From Ophiocordyceps camponoti-saundersi (nom. inval.) (taxonomy: Eukaryota > Ascomycota > Sordariomycetes > Hypocreales > Ophiocordycipitaceae): a stretch of 38,336 nt of DNA. The notes below the pieces were generated by a model. The model made no database searches. It was not told the origin of the DNA and saw only the letters and a list, made by a program, of their open reading frames with translations. The position numbers were made by a program, and so were the translations under genes. The DNA lies in the NCBI GenBank assembly GCA_003339415.1, contig PDHQ01000166.1:1-38336 (forward strand). The letters are read 5' to 3'. Numbering within the stretch: position 1 is the first letter of the stretch; every line of letters begins with the position of its first letter. Shown piece after piece: positions 30,393 to 38,336 of this stretch.

Positions 30393-30986
30393 TAGGAAGA
30401 CGCGTCGACGCGACGTGACAATGGTGGCATCTACCTCACAACCCACCGTCAACAAGGATCAAACGGGAAGCTTCAGCAGGTGAGCCGCCACGGCGTCGAG
30501 CCCCAGATCAGGCGTGATTTCCTTTTTTCCCCTCTTGTCTTCCTTTTTTTTTGAGAGGCACCCAAAGAAGAAAGGCGTTACTTTGATCTTCGCCGGAGAG
30601 CTTGCAGTTGAAGGCGGGGGGGTGGAGGGGGGGGCGCGTGAACGGAAGCTAGTAGGCGAGTTCTAACCAATAAGAGGTGCCTCCGCCTTGTATGTCTTTT
30701 GCTCTTTATCTTGCTTAGTAAGAAGGCGCGACGTCACGTGATGGGATACTGGATCCCAAAGCTCTTTATCGGCTTGATAGGAGGAAAGGAGGAAGGAGGA
30801 AAGAAGGAAGCTATCAGAAATGACGTGATCTTGAGGCGCACTCTGGTCCAGTGACCGTTGCCTTTTCCACAGGAGCCTTGAACGAAGTCTCTCCCTCTCT
30901 CCGTTTCTCTTCCAAAGAACCCATTTCTGCGGTTTCTGGAACAAGTGCAGCCGTTGTCGTGCGAGCTGCGCCAAAAGCAGTGTACA
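30393..30986. other. Promoter of C2H2-cupin gene and 3' region of MRP7
   Basis: About 590 bases with poly-T and poly-G runs (30535-30552, 30617-30635) and a GGAAA-rich block near 30780-30810. Contains the E-box described separately. The right part should be the MRP7 3' UTR. No gene. Confidence 0.5.
30733..30740 (+). promoter_or_regulatory. RTCACGTG E-box with adjoining GACGTC
   Basis: GACGTCACGTGAT combines a CRE-like GACGTC (30730-30735) with GTCACGTG (30733-30740), about 340 bp upstream of the C2H2-cupin gene start at 30392. Confidence 0.45.
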
Positions 30987-31865
30987 TCAACGCCTCTTAC
31001 TCTTACCCTTAGCCACCTTATCATGCCTCGCCAGCCTCGCCGCCCTCGCCGCCCCCTTAATACTAACAGCCCTCACAACAGGCACATGCTCGTCGTCACC
31101 CTGCAAGGAACGCCTTTGCCTCGCCTCACGCAGACCGAGCAACTGCCTCTCCCGCATCCACCTCCTAAAGCGATAACTCTGCTTCCTAGTGCGAAACCTC
31201 CCCATGCGAATGGCCGTCGTCTTGACAAGCCTGCCGATGCGCCAGTTATCCTCGCGGTAGCTGTAGTCGCCGCGCAGCCGAAGCAGCCTCTCCGGCTCGC
31301 CCGGCTGCACCCTGAGGACCTCGTAGGGGATTCCCGAGGGGGAGACCTTGTCTTTCGGTCCCGTCGGCGCCGCCCGAGGGTGCGCCGTCATGCCCAGTCG
31401 GCGCTTGCGCTCTGCGTGTTTGCCGTAGGGGAGCTTGTCGTCTTTGTTGAAGACGACGCCGATGTATTTGCGGTCCGGGTGTCGTTCTGGGTCGCGGTAG
31501 AATTTCACGTAGCCTGATACCTTGGTGTGGATCGTGTGGTCTCGACCCATGAAGCAGTTCTCTCCGGGCCACCATACCGTACCGCGCTGTTTGAAGAGGA
31601 TGTTTCCGGGTATCACGAATTGGTCTTGATTTCGACCTTCTGTCAGCTTCCAGACCCTTATTTTCCCCCCATAAGATTCTCAGTTTCTTAAGTCGGAATC
31701 CTTACCGCCCGTTTTCTTGGCTCCCAGCTTCTTGGGTATCGTCCTCTTGCTCTTCTTCTTGTAGGCTCCCTGCGATCTGACGGACGCCTGGCGCCGCCCT
31801 AGAGCTGCCCACGGCCCGCATGGTATCCGTAACAGCGGCCGCCGAGTTAGGAAGAGTAGCGACAT
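30987..31865 (-). CDS. MRP7: Mitochondrial large-subunit ribosomal protein bL27m
   Basis: Predicted 265 residues in two exons, 31865-31706 and 31624-30987. The N-terminus is a mitochondrial targeting sequence (MSLLFLTRRPLLRIPCG..GRRQASVRSQGAYKKKSKR). The bL27 core follows: KLGAKKTGDQFVIPGNILFK, then RGTVWWPGENCFMGRDHTIH and VSGYVKFYRDP. As in other fungal Mrp7 proteins it carries a long extension rich in Arg/Lys (IRMGRFRTRKQSYRFRRWMR) absent from bacterial L27. The intron 31705-31625 (GTAAGG..CAAG) falls exactly inside the conserved KKTG-D junction, and joining is phase-correct. The protein sits near the peptidyl-transferase centre of the mitoribosome. It shares a 266-bp divergent promoter with LCL2. 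Confidence 0.95.
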
Positions 31866-32131
31866 TGCGTCAGTCTGAGGGTCCGTCCGAAGTCAGTGAC
31901 CCTTTGGGCCTTTTACGGCGTAGACCCTGGAAGAGAGAGTGGGTGAGAGAGAGAGAGCTTTGCCCGCTTGCTAGCTTAGTCAGCGATCTTAAATCATATC
32001 GATAAGCCCTGAATCGATCTGAACACGAATAGCCCGTGAGCTGCATGGCCTAGGCTCGTATGCCATAACCGTTGTAAATGCATCCTTCTTTAGCATCCCA
32101 CGTCACCATCTCAAAAACGCCTTCGCCGACG

Positions 32132-32594
32132 ATGCCTCGTCTCACTCTCATCCTCCTATCCCTCTTCTCTCTAGCAGCCGCCGACTTCGGCTTCTTCGAG
32201 CAAATGTTCGGCGGCGGAGGCGGCGGCGGCGGAGGAGGCCACGACCACTCCTCCCACGGCCAGCAACGACACAACCCAAGCGACGCATCACTCTACCACT
32301 CCGCATACGCCAGCTGTTCGTCTTCCTTCCCCCCCCTTTACCACACTCGATAGGCACCTGTCATGTGGCTGTGGCTAATCACGAAGCCCTTCACGTACAG
32401 CATCGTGTGACAGGTTTCTCTGCCCCGATACCCTCGCTTGCGTACACTTCGCGCATCACTGCCCCTGCGCCTGGGACGCAAATGAAGACAAGTTCGAACT
32501 CGCCGACGGGAAGCGCATCTGCATATCAAAAGGCGGTTTCAAGCCCGGGGAGGCGGCGCGCAAGGTCGAGCTGGCGCGCAAGGGGCTCTTGTGA
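32132..32594 (+). CDS. LCL2: Long chronological lifespan protein 2 (Lcl2) family
   Basis: Predicted 125 residues in two exons, 32132-32315 and 32401-32594. A signal peptide ([17 protein letters not shown]) is followed by the family start DFGFFEQMF, then a ten-residue polyglycine tract and a His-rich stretch. The conserved cysteine-rich core reads [20 protein letters not shown], then CAW and [18 protein letters not shown], ending [14 protein letters not shown], the family C-terminus. Intron 32316-32400 is GTTCGT..TACAG; this acceptor restores the first core cysteine and correct spacing, whereas the alternative acceptor at 32413 would lose CDR. The role is poorly known; yeast genetics link it to ER-associated degradation. 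The polyglycine is coded by GGC/GGA repeats and may vary in length. Confidence 0.9.
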
Positions 32595-33038
32595 CACATC
32601 ACTGAACGAATTTCTCTGGCTTGTATAGACTGTTTCCATTAAAGGATTGGGGCATGGAGTGGCATCATCACCGTAACACCTAACTGCTTGACGAGATATA
32701 TCTACGGCAACACGATTTTATGCACAAAGGCGACGAAAAGAGCTGGCAAAGACACGTATCATATTGGCTTGTATTCTTGTATGTAGACGTCGCTGCCAGC
32801 CCGAGACGATGCCACCATATCAACGCGCCGAAGTCATTAAGCACAAGACAAAGGCCCCAGTTCTGCGATGCAGAAACGACAGCAAGGTATAGTTTAGAAG
32901 TCGAGTGGCGGAATCATGAATTGGGGGGGGGGGGGGGGGGTGGTGAACGAAAAAAAGAGAAGAAAAACAGGCCACGCCAAGCCAATCATCAAGTCGTGAT
33001 TGTGTAATTGTGTATTGTACACGTATGCTCCCCGTAAA
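32595..33038. other. Convergent 3' intergenic region between LCL2 and GLC8
   Basis: Contains a G18 homopolymer at 32923-32940 followed by an A-rich block. No coding frame supported. Confidence 0.6.
32923..32940. repeat. G18 homopolymer
   Basis: Eighteen consecutive G in 3' intergenic DNA. Confidence 0.75.
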
Positions 33039-33918
33039 TCAAGCTTTCGCAGCACCGTTGGGAAGAGGTGGCACCGCGACGTCGTCGTCATCGTCGTCGT
33101 CGTCCGGGATAGACTCCGGGTGGCCCAGCAACTGGGCCACGTTCTTCATCTCGTAGTGCTTCTTGCGCATCTCCTCGAACTTGCGATGTTTCTCGAGCTC
33201 CTCGGGCGACAGACCAGCCGTGTCTGCGTCGTGAGTGCCGCCGGGCGCGGCGCTTTCGTCCTCGACGTGTACGCTTTTCTCACTGGAACTGCGCGGAAGC
33301 GCATCGCCCAAAGGCGGAACAGCCTCTTCGGGTTCACCAAGAGACAGACCGGGAATGTCGTCTTCGGACCGCGGCCGGGGACGCCGACGGCCAGCGGCGT
33401 CAGGAGAGTCGGATGCAGCCGCAGCAGGGGCAGCTGCGTTCACCGCGGAGGTGGTAGCATCGTCTTCGTCGGACGGGTCCTCGGCCGGATCATAGTGCTT
33501 GGCGTAGGGCGTCTTGGGCTCGTCAATCTTCATGGTAGAAGTGCGCTCCTGCTCGGTCAGGTAAAGATTCGCCTCGTCCCACTTCAGTCGCTGCGATGAT
33601 TCGGTCATGTCCTCGTGGTCGTGGGCCGACTGGCGACGCGAGCCGGGAGGACGAGAAGCGGTAGGCGAAGAGCGGCGACGACCGGCGTTGATCTGTGTAT
33701 TTGCTAGGGTAATTTCCTTGCCGGACAGGGACCGCTCGCGCTGAGGCGACGCAGGCGGCGACTTTCGATGCGACGGGTTCTTGAGGATTCCTTGGGGGCG
33801 GGCGACGCGAGTCAGCAGAAGGCGACAAGAAAATAGGCAGAGGGGACCAACCCTTCGGCCGTCTGGCGTCGGAGCGAAGCGGTGATTGCGCGGGCGACTG
33901 TTGAACGGCGGACGCCAT
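33039..33918 (-). CDS. GLC8: Protein phosphatase 1 regulatory subunit, inhibitor-2 / Glc8 family
   Basis: Predicted 272 residues in two exons, 33918-33852 and 33790-33039. It binds and modulates type-1 phosphatase (Glc7). The three PP1 contact regions of the family are visible. The KGILK motif (about residues 22-26) is created exactly at the splice junction, from RRPKG to [20 protein letters not shown] (about 91-104) leads into [16 protein letters not shown], whose Thr (about 116) corresponds to the kinase-regulated Thr of inhibitor-2. The C-terminal helix is [20 protein letters not shown]. An acidic tail of eight Asp follows. The intron 33851-33791 (GTTGGT..CAAG, with a CTGAC branch) is 61 nt. 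A run-on frame through the intron loses these motifs, so splicing is well supported. Confidence 0.93.
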
Positions 33919-35163
33919 GACTGTAGTTAAGACTTTGGGACAGAAACTGATGGTTACTTGTGGAAGAGAAGATGGAGGCCGAGAGGGAGGAGAGGTGGAA
34001 GTGGATGAATCGTTGGTGGGAGGATGATGGGAGGAAATAGACTAGTTGTAGGGCGAAGCTGCTGACTGATGCGCCCACAGGGGGGGGGGGGGGTCGTGGC
34101 AGGGCCTGGAGGGGTGAGTGTTGATGTGTGATTGCCTCCGATTGGTAGGTGCCGGTCAGAGCGGAGGCTGAGGGGAGGGAGTCAGCAGCTTGGAGAGAAG
34201 GGGTGATTAGAAGGGACGACGTGAAAAGGGTTCAAGGTGATGAGAAGAAGAGAAGAGATGAAGAGGAGGCGGATGGAGGAGAAGAGGAGGAAATGGAAGA
34301 GGAGGAGAGGAGGAAGAGGGAAAAAAAAGCGCCTGGAAATACAGGCACCTACAGGGGACCAAGTCCCTACCTGCTGCCTCTGGGGAATGACAAAGACCCT
34401 CTCTCTCTTTACAGACACAGACACAGGGCTGTGACAGTGGGAAACAATGGGGAGAGATGACGCAGTTAGAATGGAAAATAAACTAAATTTAAAGAATCCT
34501 ATGCCTTGCCTTGCGGATACTGACGATCGATCGGAAACCTCGATCGCCGACTGACTGACTGCTCTGTCACGCTTTCGAGTCTTCTTCACGGGATAATCCG
34601 GATGTCCTTGCGGCCATGTGCAGGTTTAGGGTAAGTAAGTTGGTCATGAGCGTAGGGTTAGTACAGAGTAAGCCCGAATAGTGGTCTGGCCTGGCCGCCT
34701 GGTGCCTCTGCCCTTCGGCCTGCCTATCCCCATGGTCGTTTCTGACAGTTTTCCAAGGGTAGCTACCTATGTATGTATATACGGTAGTAGGCCATTATCC
34801 GAGAGCCTGTCAGGTTGACAACGCGTCGGACACTATACCGTCACCTCTATGTAATAGTCATCATCGGATAGGCAGGTATCGTAACACGACATGGTCTGAT
34901 ATATGACATATCCGAATATACAACTTCTCCATGGCGATTCAAACAGGTTTAGCCATGCACTTTTGCATGTATGTACGTATGTACTCGAACGGCTACTGGT
35001 CAAACAGAGAGGCAAACCACGAAACCCAGTCCAGTTTGTCTTGTCGTGGCTGAAAGAGAGGAAACACGAGCAAGGCAAAGATATATCCATCCATCCATCC
35101 AGATAGGCAGTGAAGAAACACGAGAAGAAGAAAAAAAACCAATCATTGTAAATCAATGTTGCA
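33919..35163. other. Intergenic, GLC8 promoter and 3' region of zinc-cluster gene
   Basis: About 1.2 kb. Contains a G14 run at 34080-34093, a GAA/GGA purine-rich block at 34230-34330, TTAGGG-like fragments near 34625-34665 and GTAT/CATC repeats (34770-34785, 35087-35101). No gene supported. Confidence 0.5.
34080..34093. repeat. G14 homopolymer
   Basis: Fourteen G about 165 bp upstream of the GLC8 start codon. Confidence 0.7.
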
Positions 35164-37782
35164 TCAAAGAAACAGCTCTCCTCGCTGGCCTTGAATCGGC
35201 CCCGGACCGGGATGATGATGTCGACTCTGGCACTGACCGGGCATCGGACCCTGATCGAGGGGAAGCGGAGCCGGACATAAGCCCTGACCGGTACCCGGAA
35301 GCAGAGCGAGAACGGCCCTCAGCAAATGGTAGCCGGTTCTCCAACACACGCTCTTCTCCTGCTCTCCGCTCCAGATGTCGACGCAGATGCTGAGGGTGTC
35401 GAGGATAAGCTGACGGGGCGGGATGCAACAGCCGGTAGCGGCGGCACCGCTCAACGGCGCGTCCTCACGCAGCATGTGAACGCAAGTGGTCAGTGTAGCG
35501 GAGAAGAAGTCGAGGACAAAGGCACGTCCGACGAGGTCGAGACGAAGACCCGCGTCGCCGCACCAGAGCTCGCGATAGTGAACCAGCAGCGCGAGGGAAC
35601 ACTCGAGAGACGACCAGTACGACTCAGGGTAAAGCGTAGGGCCGTCTGGGTGAAGGGCAAAAGGTCGATGCAAGACCATGAGGCAGCGGCGTAGGAAGAC
35701 GTCGACGGTGATGCGCTGCAGTCGGGCCGGACATGCTCGCTGGGCCAGGCCCATGAGGTCTCGTAACTGGGTGTTGAAGCGTAGCACGTCGTTGTATTCC
35801 ATCGGTCCTTTGGCTGAGTTGTTGATTTGGGCCAGCACGGCGAGGACGGTTGGTAGCGAGTGGCAGAGGACGGCGTGGAGGCCTTCGGCTGGGCTGACGG
35901 GTTCGGTTATTGTGGTTGACGTTGTTGATGGTGAGGATTCGGATGCGGATGATGATGATGATGATGATGACGATGACAAGGTGGAAGAGGTGGAGGCAGA
36001 TGAGGAATAGGATGATGATAATGAGGATGATATTGCTGACGAGGAGGTTGTTGATGTTGATGTCGACGATGCTGATACTGCTGCTGCTGCTGTTGTTGTT
36101 GTCGATGCTGCCGGAGCACCAGAAGATACCGGCCAGGGAAAAGAAGACGGCGCCAGACGCGAAGCACCCAGCTCATCCGGCCTCGTCAGCGGCGGCATCC
36201 CAGTACACATGGAGACCTTGACATCAAGGTAAAGAATGGTCAACCAAAGCCTCCTCCTCGCCTCCCTCTCAACCGGATCCTTGAGCTCCTCATCATTATC
36301 GCCTCTCTCCTGCGGCAAGCCAAAGATGAAAGCAACGCGAACCAACAAGCCAAGCAAAGTCCAACACGAGTCGACAGACCAGCAGGTAGCGTTGCAAACA
36401 AGCTTGGCAACCGACATGAGAGCCAAAGCCCGCAGCGTCATGAGAGTAGGTCGGAACATGAAGGGCGTCTGCATCAGACACGCCTCCGCCGCCATCATCA
36501 GCTCCGTCGCTACCGGAGGTTCCTCCGCCGAGGTGAAGCATCCCAGGCCCATGACCATGAGGAACTGAGCGAGCCAGCATAGACTCGCTCCGTTGGGATC
36601 AGCCCAATACCGTTCCATCTCATCGCTGAAGACGGCCATGTCAAGAACCGGGTTAACGACGTCAAGAAGCTCAAGGTAACGACCGAGATACTCTCCCGCC
36701 CTCGCCCGCTCACCAGCCAGAAGACGCGTAACAGCATCACGAGAGAAGTATTTCGCAGCCCCAGGCGTGCCAAAGGGAAAGTTCCCCGGGAGGCAAAAGT
36801 TGGCGAGACAAGCGTTCGTACCAACTCCCTCGAGAGCAGCAGCCAAAGGTGAGGATTCGCCCGTAGCCGGACCGGCCAACGAGCCGATCTTGGTCATGAG
36901 TTCCCGCCAGTGACTTGAGCCTCGGACTCGATGCTGAACCTGCCACGTCGCCATCTGCGGCTTCTTCTCGTCTCGGCCTGAAGGCACGGGAGCCGTCGGA
37001 CAGGGGAACTTGCCACCGTTGGGACCCTTGTTGTAGCTGTAGTAGCATTCGCGTCCGTTGCCGCTGGCTTTGCATCGGCCGCAGGGGAGTTCCTTGTCGC
37101 ATTTGACCTTTAGTCTGTGGCAGCGGAGGCAGCTTAGACAGTTGCGTTTGCGTTTGCGGACTATGCGTTGCTGCTGCTGCTGCTTTTGCATGTTCTGTTG
37201 CTGTGGCTGTTGTTGTTGATGATGATGATGATGCTGATCGAGATGCTGTTCTCCTGATTCCTGATGATGATGCTGATGTTGTTGTGACTGCTGTTGCTGC
37301 TGTTGCTGCTGCTGCTCCTGTTTACAACCCGTGACAGCGACGACGAGACCATCAACAGGTGACGCAGGCAAGGCTGCACCGCCCAACAGACTCGTACCGG
37401 GCTCAGGACTCGCCGTCGAAGTCGTCGGCGACATGAGGCCATGACCGCCAGCACCAGCACCACAGACCGAGCCAGTACCAAGATGACGACCAGGCGAAGG
37501 CGGCGACGTGTTGGAAACATACGAAGCCGATGCCGCGTTCGAAAAAACCGGCGAAGATTCCTCAAGCTGATGAGAATGATGAGGATGGTGATGTTGTTGT
37601 TGTTGATGGTGGTGGTGGTGGTGATCCAAAGCCATGGCTGATGACGACGACGACGACGACTCAAAGCTGCAGCGGATGCCGGCTTGGACGCAGCGCGTGC
37701 ATGATGGCTTGAGAAGGTCGCATCGACGCTTGAAGTGGCGGCATCGGTCGCACGTCTTGACCTCTCGCATATGAGGCATCAC
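35164..37782 (-). CDS. Transcription factor with two Zn2Cys6 clusters
   Basis: Single exon, 872 residues. First cluster, residues 11-38: CDRCRHFKRRC then CTRCVQAGIRC (CX2CX6CX6CX2CX6C). A region of about 170 residues rich in His, Gln and Ser/Pro follows. The second cluster, residues about 218-246, is CLRCHRLKVKC, PCGRC, GRECYY (CX2CX6CX5CX2CX8C), preceded by a basic RKRKRN. It continues into a conserved-looking stretch GPNGGKFPCPTAP and ATWQVQHRVRGSSHWRELM. The middle-homology (fungal_trans-like) region includes CWTLLGLLVRVAFIFGLPQE and REARRRLWLTILYLDVKV (about 500-530). A Ser-rich low-complexity insert separates it from LRDLMGLAQRACPARLQRIT. Nuclear DNA-binding regulator; target genes unknown. 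The first of several Met is taken as start; MREVK (residue 5) is equally possible. Confidence 0.9.
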   Translation of the reverse strand: MMPHMREVKTCDRCRHFKRRCDLLKPSCTRCVQAGIRCSFESSSSSSSAMALDHHHHHHQQQQHHHPHHSHQLEESSPVFSNAASASYVSNTSPPSPGRHLGTGSVCGAGAGGHGLMSPTTSTASPEPGTSLLGGAALPASPVDGLVVAVTGCKQEQQQQQQQQQSQQHQHHHQESGEQHLDQHHHHHQQQQPQQQNMQKQQQQQRIVRKRKRNCLSCLRCHRLKVKCDKELPCGRCKASGNGRECYYSYNKGPNGGKFPCPTAPVPSGRDEKKPQMATWQVQHRVRGSSHWRELMTKIGSLAGPATGESSPLAAALEGVGTNACLANFCLPGNFPFGTPGAAKYFSRDAVTRLLAGERARAGEYLGRYLELLDVVNPVLDMAVFSDEMERYWADPNGASLCWLAQFLMVMGLGCFTSAEEPPVATELMMAAEACLMQTPFMFRPTLMTLRALALMSVAKLVCNATCWSVDSCWTLLGLLVRVAFIFGLPQERGDNDEELKDPVEREARRRLWLTILYLDVKVSMCTGMPPLTRPDELGASRLAPSSFPWPVSSGAPAASTTTTAAAAVSASSTSTSTTSSSAISSSLSSSYSSSASTSSTLSSSSSSSSSSASESSPSTTSTTITEPVSPAEGLHAVLCHSLPTVLAVLAQINNSAKGPMEYNDVLRFNTQLRDLMGLAQRACPARLQRITVDVFLRRCLMVLHRPFALHPDGPTLYPESYWSSLECSLALLVHYRELWCGDAGLRLDLVGRAFVLDFFSATLTTCVHMLREDAPLSGAAATGCCIPPRQLILDTLSICVDIWSGEQEKSVCWRTGYHLLRAVLALLPGTGQGLCPAPLPLDQGPMPGQCQSRHHHPGPGPIQGQRGELFL

Positions 37783-38336
37783 CGCCTTTCTCTGTCCCCT
37801 TTTTTACAGGGTTGACGGACGGGGAGAAGCGGTGGTGGAGGAGGAGGAGGAGGAGAAGGAGGAGAAGGAGGAGGAGGTGTAAGTGATGATCGACAGAGAC
37901 GGGTCTTTCTCGCATACATGGCCTCTAAGCCATGTTGATGCCGTTTCTCGGGGGGGGCTGAGATATCAGTTTGCTATGATGGATGTACATATAAGCCGAT
38001 GTCGATGAAAGAGAAAGGGAAAACGCCATGAAGAGGAAGTGGAAGTGAGAATAGGCAGTGAAAGACAGCGAAACATACCTCGGTCTCTGCACTACTCATC
38101 CGACCAAGTCTCCTTCTTCCCTGTCTCCTACCAACGATAATCCCAAGTCCGTTCTTTGCGGAGTCGAGAGTAAACGGGTAGGACAGAAGAGAAAGAAGAA
38201 AAAATAGGTGTATGTATCAACTAGAATAGAAGCCGAATCGAGATAAGGGGGTGAAAAGAGAAGAGAAGAGAATAGGGGGGGGGGGGGGGGGGGGGAAAGG
38301 AAAAAAAGGGGGGGGGGAAAAAAAAGGGGGGGGGGG
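37783..38336. other. Promoter of zinc-cluster gene and right edge
   Basis: The CT/GGA-rich leader of the transcription factor gene is followed by unremarkable sequence. The last 62 bases consist almost only of G and A runs. No gene. Confidence 0.5.
38275..38336. repeat. Terminal poly-G/poly-A run, possible contig-end artefact
   Basis: G21, then AAAGG, A7, a G run, A8 and a G run to the last base. It differs from any telomere unit. Confidence 0.6.

Noticed and set aside
32316..32412. Alternative LCL2 acceptor at 32412
   Set aside because: It would remove the conserved first core cysteine. The acceptor at 32400 gives family-consistent spacing.
1..38336. CRISPR array, rRNA, transposase or integrase
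   Set aside because: No regularly spaced direct repeats with unique spacers, no rRNA-like sequence, and no transposon domains or terminal repeats were seen.

Overview
The window is eukaryotic and looks like a filamentous ascomycete. The class Sordariomycetes seems likely, and an insect- or plant-associated Hypocreales-like fungus is possible, but that finer placement is inference. The evidence is short 55-135 nt introns with GT..AG ends and CTGAC/CTAAY branch sites, nuclear genes of fungal type (SEC61, MOD5, MRP7, GLC8, LCL2, IRC6), a fungal enterotoxin-like secreted protein, a Kex2-repeat protein, and very abundant microsatellites and poly-G/C tracts. No rRNA, tRNA, CRISPR array or intact transposon was recognised. 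All exon structures were assembled by eye from reading frame, splice consensus and family resemblance; no transcript or database was consulted.

Left part (1-22 kb), accessory in character. IRC6 (an AP-adaptor-binding protein, with a GC-AG intron) is followed by two small cysteine-containing secreted proteins, a one-TM protein of unknown role, and a secreted enterotoxin-A-like ADP-ribosyltransferase that appears to have lost its catalytic residues. Then come a 1675-residue MRP/ABCC transporter of the Ybt1 type and a seven-exon MFS transporter. Next is a secreted protein with five near-identical 11-residue units bounded by Arg-Arg, a candidate Kex2-processed repeat peptide precursor. Last is a small secreted helical protein with a 15-nt microexon.

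Right part (23.5-38 kb), mostly housekeeping. SEC61 (translocon) and MOD5 (tRNA isopentenyltransferase) are divergent from a shared 616-bp promoter. A large two-module protein (C2H2 finger plus C-terminal cupin-like domain) follows. MRP7 (mitochondrial bL27) and LCL2 are divergent from a 266-bp promoter. GLC8 (PP1 regulator, inhibitor-2 family) comes next, then a long transcription factor carrying two Zn2Cys6 clusters. RTCACGTG sites recur in at least four promoter regions.

The most novel candidate is the repeat-peptide gene at 20010-20414, with two multidrug-type transporters nearby and no UstY-type oxidase seen in the window. The degenerate enterotoxin-like protein and the double zinc-cluster regulator are the next most interesting. 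The last 60 bases are almost pure G and A runs and may be a contig-end artefact.
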